Part shown: one piece after another, positions 49,570-56,813 of the stretch | Layout of the letters: each line of letters opens with the position of its first letter | How positions within the stretch are numbered: the stretch's first letter is position 1 | Assembly (NCBI GenBank): GCA_963722555.1 | Contig: CAVRNQ010000001.1 | Coordinates: 558,001-622,000 of the forward strand | Length of the DNA stretch: 64,000 bases | Source: Bog-366 sp963722555 | GTDB lineage: Bacteria; Acidobacteriota; Terriglobia; UBA7540 | Direction: 5' to 3' | The notes under the pieces: generated by a model | What the model was told of the DNA's origin: nothing | What the model saw: the letters and a program-made list of their open reading frames with translations, nothing else | Databases searched by the model: none | Position numbers and translations under genes: made by a program

Positions 49570-50672
49570 GCTTGTGCCTCCTTGATCTCCGCCGGTCGCA
49601 CCGGCCGGTGCTCGGCGAGCGAGCGATAACACGCTTCTACCAGGGCGATCGTATTCAGATTATCGCGCCCGCTGATTACGGATTCTCTGCCTTCTGCGAG
49701 GGAACTCAAGAGCTCCCCCATGGTGCCCTCAAACGCGTCGGGGAACCACACTTGGGGCCAGCGCGGCGAGATCCAACAGCCGGGCTGCTGCAAGGTGGTG
49801 AAGTCGATGGTGCTGGGAACACGCGCGGGGTAGCCCGGCCAACCGATGGTGCCCCGGGCCATGCCGGCAGTTCCCTCCACTCGCCACTTGATGTAGATAT
49901 CGTCAGCCGCGCCTTCGCGCGCGGGGCCGGTCCAAACGTCGTCCCAGGCCGCTGCGCGCAGGCCATTCGGGTACTCCAGGATGTAAAGCACCACTCCATC
50001 CTGGTGCGGGAAAGTGGTGCGCGGGTCGGGACGCGCGCTCGCATACACGCTCTCCGGATCGCCGAAGAGGAAGCGGAAACTATCCAGGTGATGGATGCTC
50101 ATGAAGAGGATCGTCACCTGATTGTAATCCCGCGCCCAGGGTTGCCAGTGCGGGATGGCGCGCATGTCGATAGTGGCAAGCACGGGCTCACCCAGATATC
50201 CCCGCCGGAGCACGGTCTTGAGCGCGCGGATCGACTGGTCGTAGCGCATATTCTGGTTCACCGCGAGGCGCACGCCCGCGCGCTCGCACGCCAGGACCAC
50301 TTCTTGCGCCTGCCGGAAATTCCTCGCCAGGGGTTTCTGTGCCAGGATGCCTCGAATGTTCTGGTGCTCGAGCGCCGCGCGCACGATCCCCGGCTGCACC
50401 TCGGGCGGCACCGCGATGTCCAGCACTTCAATCGAGTCGTCCGCCAGAAGTTCCCGCGCCGTGTCGTACACCTTCGGAACACCTCTCAGTTGCGCAGTCG
50501 CGCGCGCCTCCGCGGGATCATTGGAAGCGATCGCCACAACCTGGAAGCCGGCATTTCGGTAGGCGACGAGTTGGATGTCCCGCATGATGAAGCCCGCTCC
50601 CACCGCGCCGATGCGGTAGTCTTTCTTGCGGGGAGGAGGAGGCAGGTGTTCCAAATTCAGATCGATCGCCAT
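49566..50672 (-). CDS. Gfo/Idh/MocA-family NAD(P)-dependent oxidoreductase
   Basis: The 368-residue product has a Rossmann domain beginning YRIGAVGAGFIMRDIQ (about 20-35). LDIAVPPEVQPGIVRAALEH and the EKP-like AQKPLARNFRQAQEVV (about 115-130, catalytic lysine) follow, then the C-terminal alpha/beta domain with IHHLDSFRFLFGDPESVYAS. These are the hallmarks of Gfo/Idh/MocA sugar or inositol dehydrogenases. It is translationally coupled to the isomerase gene, so the two probably act on the same sugar. The substrate cannot be inferred. ATG at 50672. Confidence 0.92.
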   Translation of the reverse strand: MAIDLNLEHLPPPPRKKDYRIGAVGAGFIMRDIQLVAYRNAGFQVVAIASNDPAEARATAQLRGVPKVYDTARELLADDSIEVLDIAVPPEVQPGIVRAALEHQNIRGILAQKPLARNFRQAQEVVLACERAGVRLAVNQNMRYDQSIRALKTVLRRGYLGEPVLATIDMRAIPHWQPWARDYNQVTILFMSIHHLDSFRFLFGDPESVYASARPDPRTTFPHQDGVVLYILEYPNGLRAAAWDDVWTGPAREGAADDIYIKWRVEGTAGMARGTIGWPGYPARVPSTIDFTTLQQPGCWISPRWPQVWFPDAFEGTMGELLSSLAEGRESVISGRDNLNTIALVEACYRSLAEHRPVRPAEIKEAQA

Positions 50673-50927
50673 CGGTTACCTCCCTTGCTCCGGTCCGCGA
50701 GGATATTGGTGTTGCCGGGCGGCCGGGATGGTCATGGTACGCCTGGCGGCCCTGAAAATCACGGCCTTCTTGGCCTCACGGCAGAGGAGCTGACGCTGGT
50801 CGGGTGGATTCTGGCATAATAGTAAAGGGCTGCAAGAAGTTGAAGAATTGTTCAGGGGCTAGCCGGTAACCACTTGAGGGTCAGCTTCGTCGAACCATTA
50901 GACCTACCATTCCCCCAAGGAGGAGTC

Positions 50928-52004
50928 ATGAAAACACGCCTGAACGGACGCGGCGGGCCAAAACTGCCCGTCGCGAGGATAGTGCACGTGCTCATGGTGG
51001 CGGCGCTGGTCGTCGCTGCAACTCCCTCGCGAGCGGCCGCAGCGCCGGCATCCAACTACCATTTGCTCAAGAAAGTCGTACTGGGCGGAGAAGGATTTTG
51101 GGACTACCTCACCTGCGACAGCGCGGCGCGCCGCGTGTACATCTCGCGGGGCACGCACGTGATGGTGGTGGACGCGGACAGCTACGCCGTGGTCGGGGAC
51201 ATTCCCGGCACGGAGGGAGTCCACGGCATCGCCCTGGCGCCTGAATTCGGGCGGGGCTTTACCAGCAACGGCCGCACGAACACCGTCACGATTTTCGACC
51301 TCCAGACGCTTAAGGCCCTGGGGACCGCGCCGACGGGCAATGGTCCGGATGCGATCCTCTACGACCCGGCTTCGAAACGCGTCTTCACGTTCAATGGCCA
51401 CGGTGGCGATTCCACCGCGATTGACGCCGCGACGGGAGCCGCGGCGGGAACCATCCCCCTGGGAGGAAGGCCGGAGTTCGCAGTGGCGGACGGCCAGGGT
51501 CACATCTACAACAACCTGGAGGACAAAAGCGAAGTCGTGCAGATTGATTCCCGCCAGCTCACGGTGACCGCGCGCTGGCCACTGGCGCCGTGCGAAGGGC
51601 CCTCGGGCATGGCCATGGACACGGAACATCGCCGCCTCTTCATCGGCTGCGACAACAAGATGATGGCGGTGATGAGCGCCGACACCGGCAAAGTGCTGGC
51701 CACGCCGGCCATCGGTGACGGTGTGGACGCCAACGGCTTCGACCCGGCAACACAGCTCGCCTTCAGCTCCAACGGGGAAGGCACACTGACCATCGTGCAC
51801 GAGGACTCGCCCGAAAAGTTCGCGAGCGTCGCAAGCGTCACCACCCAGCGCGGCGCGCGGACCATGACACTGGATACGCAAACTCATAATATCTTTCTGG
51901 TGACGGCGGAATTCGGCCCGCCCCCCGCCGCCACCGCCGACCACCCGCATCCGCGTCCGACAGTAAAACCGGGTTCGTTTACGCTCCTGGTGTTTGGACC
52001 CTAA
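50928..52004 (+). CDS. Exported beta-propeller protein (YncE-like)
   Basis: The product has 358 residues. The ATG at 50928 has a near-perfect AAGGAGG in front. A signal peptide runs to about residue 37 (VLMVAALVVAATPSRAAAA). The mature protein is made of repeated blades with the pattern R(V/L)Y(I/V)SRG...VVDADSYAVVG, GFTSNGRTNTVTIFDLQTLK, AILYDPASKRVFTFNGHGGD, GHIYNNLEDKSEVVQIDSR and RRLFIGCDNKMMAVMSADTG. This is the YVTN/YncE seven-bladed layout, usually of unknown function. It is a single gene; repeat-rich DNA follows. Confidence 0.85.
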   Translation: MKTRLNGRGGPKLPVARIVHVLMVAALVVAATPSRAAAAPASNYHLLKKVVLGGEGFWDYLTCDSAARRVYISRGTHVMVVDADSYAVVGDIPGTEGVHGIALAPEFGRGFTSNGRTNTVTIFDLQTLKALGTAPTGNGPDAILYDPASKRVFTFNGHGGDSTAIDAATGAAAGTIPLGGRPEFAVADGQGHIYNNLEDKSEVVQIDSRQLTVTARWPLAPCEGPSGMAMDTEHRRLFIGCDNKMMAVMSADTGKVLATPAIGDGVDANGFDPATQLAFSSNGEGTLTIVHEDSPEKFASVASVTTQRGARTMTLDTQTHNIFLVTAEFGPPPAATADHPHPRPTVKPGSFTLLVFGP

Positions 52005-52019
52005 TTTCGTGTCATAGAA

Positions 52020-52205
52020 GGTCCCGGGTGGCGCATACGTCGCGCCCTCCGCGATGTATGCAACCTTGGGTGCGCAGGATTGAACCCACAGCTACCCGTA
52101 GGACGCGGAGGCGCGGGGGCAACCAGCACCCAGTCTGCGGCACCCGCGATTGATCTGCGTGTCGTCTGCAGACCGCAGAGCTCTGCGCCAGCCATCGGCC
52201 CGTCG
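52020..52205. repeat. Long repeat unit, left copy (GGGTGGCGCATACGTCG type)
   Basis: GGGTGGCGCATACGTCGCGC, CTCCGCGATGTATGC, then TTGGGTGCGC...GAACCCACAG, CGGCACCCGCG and a tail with CAGACCGCAGAGCTCTGCGC match 53190-53360 block for block. The two copies, about 1.1 kb apart in the same orientation, bracket the decayed element described below. Each is also a member of the wider GGGTGGCGCAGACATCG family. Confidence 0.75.
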
Positions 52206-52451
52206 TGTGAATGAGCAGCCCTCTCCGAGGGGAGAGGGTGGCGAGCATAGCGAGCCGGGTGAGGGGGCGTGCTGTTCGCCATGGGCCACGCAATTCCCCT
52301 CATCCCTCGAGTCGAACCCACCGATAAACGATATGGGGAAGTGTGTCACGGCCGGGGCAACTCGGTAGGGGTTTGGCTGCTCGTGCCCACCGCGGTCGAA
52401 GGTTCGCGGGCGCAAAGAATGGGCGCTTTGTCCCTGTCATTATCCCCAACC

Positions 52452-52641
52452 TTTTCATAAACATAATGGCCTTACAGGATATGACATGGTGTAAGTTGTT
52501 TATTGTCTGTAAGATAATGGCCTAGCTGGGCTTTGAGGCGTTTTCGAGTGATTTCGGGGCCCTTAACTCCTACTATCTCCTGCATTTTCATAAACATATT
52601 GGCATAATAGATAAGCTGTTTATTTTCATCAACATATTGGC
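52452..52641. repeat. Iteron-like direct repeats in AT-rich DNA
   Basis: TTTTCATAAACATAATGGC at 52452-52470, ATTTTCATAAACATATTGGC at 52584-52603 and ATTTTCATCAACATATTGGC at 52622-52641 are direct repeats. The surrounding 300 bases are the most AT-rich part of the window. They could be protein-binding sites or the relics of a repetitive coding segment. Confidence 0.65.
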
Positions 52642-52800
52642 TAAGTCAAATTGTGTCGTTTTTTGCCATTTTTTTTCAATAAGATCTTGGGAGCAACCTT
52701 CATTTTTAACATCTTTTTGTGTGCGCGCTCCCTGTTTGATATTCATCAATAAATTTGGGGCCCACCTGTGTTTTTGGACCAGGGACCTGAGAGCATCTCT
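52642..52800 (-). pseudogene. Remnant of the 323-residue element protein (copy B, 3' part)
   Basis: On the minus strand 52790-52640 reads NIKQGARTQKDVKNEGCSQD, matching the end of the intact gene (RNGALIHKDVKNEGTSGD). The shared DNA includes CCTTCATTTTTAACATCTTT at 1309-1328 and 52698-52717. The start and middle of the gene are missing: upstream comes a word repeat (AGAAGTCAGCAGTCAG at 52833-52848), then the conserved 5' flank. This copy has therefore lost its interior by deletion. Confidence 0.65.
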
Positions 52801-52904
52801 TCGTTATCCTTCCGGAAGGGCCTGCCCGTTTAGAAGTCAGCAGTCAGCCTTCAGCAACAAGCGTAGCGCGTACCCGTTTTTGATCCGTGGCCCTTCGCGT
52901 CCGG

Positions 52905-53157
52905 CCAGCGGGCGCTGGGCCTCAAGACCTAGTGTACACACGATTATTACCTTTGTCAAGAACAAAATGGCCTACACGCTACAGCCCGCAAATCAAGACA
53001 AGGCGTCATGACTCCTTCCTGCCCGTGGGAAAAAACCGTAAAGGATGGCGTCACATTGTCCGAACTACTTCCCGCCGCATGCAATCGGAGGGCGGACCGC
53101 CTGCGCTTGCTTATTCCCCTCCTGGTCCAGGAGGGGGTCAGCGGGTGGTCAAGCAAG
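52905..53157 (-). repeat. Conserved 5' flank of the dispersed element (copy B)
   Basis: Homologous to 2395-2620, with TAGTGTACACACGATTATTA identical, followed by TCAAG and CTACAGCC blocks, the CGTCATGA block, and CTTATTCCCCTCCTGGT with CAGGAGGGGG. Relative to copy A it has a short extra segment near 53040-53095. Confidence 0.75.
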
Positions 53158-53189
53158 CGTGCCGGCATCGAGTAGGGGCGATTCGCGAA

Positions 53190-53360
53190 CCGCCCGCGGG
53201 TGGCGCATACGTCGCGCCCTCCGCGGTGTATGCGACCTTGGGTGCGCGGGCATGAACCCACAGGAGGGGCGAGGGCAACACGCGCACAGTCTCCGCCACC
53301 CGCGTTTGATTTGCGTGTGGTCTACAGATCGCAGAGCTCCGCTCTGCGCCAGCCTGGTCA
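53190..53360. repeat. Long repeat unit, right copy (GGGTGGCGCATACGTCG type)
   Basis: Direct repeat of 52020-52205; see that entry. The end of this copy (GCAGAGCTCCGCTCTGCGCC) forms a small palindrome. It is followed by about 150 bases with no recognised feature before the next gene. Confidence 0.75.
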
Positions 53361-53508
53361 TCGCAAGGAATCTCAAGTCCGCGTGTCCTACGCTTGGTTG
53401 TATCCGAAGAGCTTGCATCGGGATGCCCTCAACTCGAAAAGGGGCTTGGTTGTCCAGGGTTTTTGGTATAACGTAACGGACGACAATACGGCGACGAAGA
53501 TTTCGCTT

Positions 53509-53931
53509 ATGGGAACGCCTGCGAAAACTCTGGATCACCTGAACAAGGTAGTTGTCGGCTTCCTAAATGGGGGCCGCATTAAGGGCTACGCTTACGATTT
53601 TTCTGCGCTGAAGGAGTCTTTCAGTCTTCTTCCCCAAGAAGACCCACTTAAGGGACAGGGGATAAAGGTTGAAATGAAGGACCTCAAGGCGGTTTTCTTT
53701 GTGTGGGACTTCAGTGGCAACCCCGAATACGATGAATCCCCGTGTGCGGACTCACCCATGCACGGCCGGAAAATCGAAGTGACTTTCATCGATGGAGAAA
53801 AGATGGTCGGGAGGACAGAGGGATATAGCCCGCAAAGACTCGGCTTTTTTTTGTTTCCCGCTGATCCCAAGAGCAATAACATTCGCATCTTCGTGGTCAC
53901 CAAAAATACCCGCCAAGTTAGACTTGTCTGA
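53509..53931 (+). CDS. Small protein with two similar beta-rich modules (DUF6982-like)
   Basis: From the ATG at 53509 the product has 140 residues; the frame is open for a further 100 codons upstream, but that part is repeat DNA. Two related modules are seen: KVVVGFLNGGRIKGYAYDFS with LKAVFFVWDFSGNP, and KIEVTFIDGEKMVGRTEGYS with FFLFPADPKSNNIRIFVV. Both have the form (K/R)hxVxFxDGxxhxGxTxxYS. Such proteins are frequent in acidobacteria and myxobacteria, often beside PilZ or signalling genes (recalled). Function unknown. No membrane segment or signal is present. Confidence 0.7.
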   Translation: MGTPAKTLDHLNKVVVGFLNGGRIKGYAYDFSALKESFSLLPQEDPLKGQGIKVEMKDLKAVFFVWDFSGNPEYDESPCADSPMHGRKIEVTFIDGEKMVGRTEGYSPQRLGFFLFPADPKSNNIRIFVVTKNTRQVRLV

Positions 53932-54415
53932 ACTGTTCCCCTTTGTTTCGTGCGATTCAGGAAAGAGGCTCCATCCAGTTACCGGATAGGTGAAGCAACG
54001 CGATGTGCCGAAAGCCCTCATGAAGTCAGACCTGCCGACATATGATTCTGCGAGTCTGACTTCTGCGCTTTTGGTTGTGCCGAAACCACACCCTTTCCAA
54101 TCACAAAAAGCGATGTGATCATCGAGATGGAAGGTGGCCCGGCCTGGGCCTCTACCGCGCGGTTCTGGGGGGTGGGGCAGAAACAGGCGCACGGCGCAGG
54201 GGGGTGAACTTTTGAATCGCCCTATCAGCACCGCGCGCGCCATGTGGTGCGCGGCTCGGCGACCACAATAGGTGAGGACGACAGTTTTGAATCGCCCTAT
54301 CCCCGACCGGCGTTGACTTGCCGACGCGGCGGCCCTAAGATTCCATCGCGAGATCGCTGCTATCCACTGACTTTTCCCTTGCAGCCGGGGACGCCGGCAT
54401 GTCTTGGAGCACCCC
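53932..54415. other. Intergenic region with a 17-base direct repeat and a small inverted repeat
   Basis: TTTTGAATCGCCCTATC occurs exactly at 54210-54226 and 54285-54301. GAAGTCAGAC at 54022-54031 pairs with GTCTGACTTC at 54054-54063. No gene is recognised. The direct repeat lies just upstream of the TPR gene and could be two binding sites for a regulator. Confidence 0.5.
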
Positions 54416-55429
54416 ATGAAATACAAACTGCTGGTCTTGATCCTTCTTCTGAGCAGCACAGGCCTGGCCGGGTATTCTCAGGAGCCGGCGCAGCCCTTGA
54501 ATCGATATCAGGTGTTGGAACTCCTCGCGAACGGAATCCCCAGCCAGCGCGTGGCAGAACTGGTGGATGAGAGGGGAGTTGATTTCGAAGCTGCCGACCT
54601 GTTGCTGGAGGCATTTCAAGTCGCGGGCGGAGATGAGGCGCTGTTCAAATCGCTGAATGGGGCCAGGATCGTGCGACCCGCAACGGCGGACCGCGCCGCT
54701 ACGGAGGAGGCCGCGCAGGCAGCAGAACAGAACTTGCGCGACGCTCTTTCCAAAGATCCTGCGAATGCCGGCCTGCACTTTGCCCTGGGCTACGTATACA
54801 TCAGTCAAAGGGAAAGCGACCAGGCCATCGCGGAGTTCCGTGAGGTCGAGCGGATGAAGCCGCAAGTCGCGGCGGCGCATGTCTTCCTCGGGCAGGCCTA
54901 TGTCTTCAAGAAGGATTGGGACTCAGCCGTGGCGGAATACCAAGCGGCGCTGCGCCTGAAACCGGATGACGTTTGGGCGCATGTGTATCTCGCGCTTGCC
55001 TTGAGTTTGCAGGGGGACAAGCCTGGCGCGGTCACAGTCATGCGTGAGGCGGTGCGTCTGAAACCCCAGGACCCCGACGCCCGCCTGCGGCTGGGAATTC
55101 AACTTATGGGGACGAAAGACACTTCCGAGGCCATCACGGAATTTCGCAAGGCAGCAGGCCTGCGACAGGATTGGTATCCGCCCCACGCCGAACTCGGCAG
55201 GGTTCTGGAGGCGCAGCAGGACTTCGACGGGGCGATGGCCGAATACCGTATCGTGGCGCGGTTGAAACCGCAGTTGCCCTGGGTGCACAGGAGCCTGGGC
55301 GTGCTCCTCGAGAAGAATGGCAACCGCAGTGCGGCGCTGGAGGAGTACCGCAAAGCGTCCCACTTCGCGCCCGACAACCCCGCTATGCGCAAAGACTACG
55401 ATCGCCTGTCGCGCCAGCCGAACCGCTGA
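54416..55429 (+). CDS. Exported TPR-repeat protein
   Basis: The product has 337 residues from the ATG at 54416, which has GGAG upstream; a TTG at 54404 is less likely. A signal peptide covers about 1-22 (LLVLILLLSSTGLAGYSQ). An N-terminal region NRYQVLELLANGIPSQRVAE and then about six tetratricopeptide repeats follow (for example LHFALGYVYISQRESDQAIA and AHVFLGQAYVFKKDWDSAVA). TPR proteins are scaffolds; the partner is unknown. The N-terminal LxxGhxxxRhxxLVxxRGVDF segment is one I have seen in acidobacterial secreted TPR proteins. It is a single gene. Confidence 0.88.
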   Translation: MKYKLLVLILLLSSTGLAGYSQEPAQPLNRYQVLELLANGIPSQRVAELVDERGVDFEAADLLLEAFQVAGGDEALFKSLNGARIVRPATADRAATEEAAQAAEQNLRDALSKDPANAGLHFALGYVYISQRESDQAIAEFREVERMKPQVAAAHVFLGQAYVFKKDWDSAVAEYQAALRLKPDDVWAHVYLALALSLQGDKPGAVTVMREAVRLKPQDPDARLRLGIQLMGTKDTSEAITEFRKAAGLRQDWYPPHAELGRVLEAQQDFDGAMAEYRIVARLKPQLPWVHRSLGVLLEKNGNRSAALEEYRKASHFAPDNPAMRKDYDRLSRQPNR

Positions 55430-55561
55430 GGGCGTGGCAACTCCTGAGGCCCGCAGCAGACCCTTCGTCCACTGCGGCGGACTCAGCGTGACAACAACGG
55501 CGCGGTGTGAAGTTTACCCTGGAGCGGGCAGAGCGAGATCCTTCACGAAGTTTACCCTAGC

Positions 55562-55681
55562 AGGCTGCTGAAAAAGGGCATTTGTCATGCTGAGCGCAGC
55601 GAAGCATCTCGCCTTGGTTCGGCCCTTTCACGCACAAACCCAGAGCGAGATCCTTCGCTGCGCTCAGGATGACAGCGAAGG
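55562..55681. repeat. GTCATGCTGAGCGCAGCG-family hairpin (copy 3, diverged)
   Basis: TTTGTCATGCTGAGCGCAGC pairs with GCTGCGCTCAGGATGACAGC. Its loop contains the 45-base sequence shared with 6188-6234. It fills the convergent gap between the TPR and diguanylate cyclase genes and could terminate both. Confidence 0.7.
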
Positions 55682-55744
55682 GCTCAAGATGACATCCCTG
55701 GAGGGTCTTTCAACTGACTGTTCGAGAGGTAGTCTCGGTTCGAT

Positions 55745-56683
55745 TCATTCGGCTTCCGGGGAGGGCTTGCAGAGCTCGGTTGAGAATTCCACGCGATTGC
55801 GTCCCGCTTCTTTGGCGCGGTAGAGGGCGGCGTCCGCCGAGCGGAGCAATGCTTCCACGTCGCCGGGAGCCGGTTGGTTTGCGACGGCTACGCCCAGGCT
55901 GATGGATACCTCGAAGGACCAATTCTTGACCTTGACAGGTTCTGAGCTGACCACGTGGCAGATGCGCTCGGCGAGTGTCACACCTTCCTCAATACTGCAC
56001 CCGGGGAGAACCAGCAGGAACTCCTCCCCCCCAAATCGACCAATCGCGTCATAGCGGCGCAGGGAGTCTTGCATGCGGCGAGCCACTTCACAGAGGACTT
56101 CGTCGCCGGTCAGGTGTCCGTGCGCATCGTTAACTCTCTTGAAGTGATCGATGTCAGCCATGCCAATACATACGGGGCTCCCGGTGCGACCTCCCCGGCT
56201 CAATTCTGCCAGCAAGGAGTCAAGACATGCCCTGCGATTCAAGAGGCCCGTCAGGGGATCATGGGTGGCCTGTACGCGGAGGGCCTCCTGGGCGCGGATC
56301 AAGCGGTCCTGCAATTCGACGATCCGCCCCCCCGCGTGGATCCGGGCTCTTAATTCATGCGGGTCGAAAGGCTTGATCAGGTAATCGTCCGCGCCCGCCT
56401 CGAACCCTTGTACCATGTCCTGCTTCTGATCCCGGCTGGTCAAGAGAAGGAGATAAATGTACGGGTCCGACTTCCCTTGCCGGATGGCCCGGCAAATCTC
56501 CACGCCGTCCATGCCGGGCATCATCCAGTCGAGAATGGCGAGCCGCGGGCGATCCTCGCTCCGTAGCGTCTCCCACGCTTCCAGCCCATCACTTGCCACC
56601 ACGACCTCGTAACCCCATTTGGTGAGGAAAGTCTTGAGCATATGGCGGTAGGTAATCTCGTCTTCAGCGACCAGGATTCTCAT
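55745..56683 (-). CDS. Response regulator with GGDEF output (diguanylate cyclase)
   Basis: The 312-residue protein has a receiver domain (1-120) with acidic pocket ED at 8-9, phospho-acceptor D52 in LDWMMPGMDG, LTSRD and K104. After a linker the GGDEF domain has the catalytic GGEEF at 218-222 and the inhibitory I-site RxxD (RRYD, 209-212) five residues before it. It should therefore make cyclic di-GMP when phosphorylated and be product-inhibited, as PleD/WspR-type enzymes are. The gene for a large hybrid kinase precedes it on the same strand, 130 bases away, and is the obvious phosphate donor. Confidence 0.94.
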   Translation of the reverse strand: MRILVAEDEITYRHMLKTFLTKWGYEVVVASDGLEAWETLRSEDRPRLAILDWMMPGMDGVEICRAIRQGKSDPYIYLLLLTSRDQKQDMVQGFEAGADDYLIKPFDPHELRARIHAGGRIVELQDRLIRAQEALRVQATHDPLTGLLNRRACLDSLLAELSRGGRTGSPVCIGMADIDHFKRVNDAHGHLTGDEVLCEVARRMQDSLRRYDAIGRFGGEEFLLVLPGCSIEEGVTLAERICHVVSSEPVKVKNWSFEVSISLGVAVANQPAPGDVEALLRSADAALYRAKEAGRNRVEFSTELCKPSPEAE

Positions 56684-56813
56684 AGCAGGGCCTTCCCGCC
56701 TTACTTCGCTGCCTTCTGCGAACCGTGTGGGTCACGATCTGGACAGGGGCGCCACGAGCGCGCCAAGCAGCGTGCGCCGGGGCTCCGGCCCGTCTCTGCG
56801 GCAGCTCCTCCGG

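Noticed and set aside
53200..53508. Longer version of the DUF6982-like protein starting at 53200
   Set aside because: The extra 103 codons run through repeat DNA shared with 52020-52205 and have no ribosome site; the conserved part begins after 53509.
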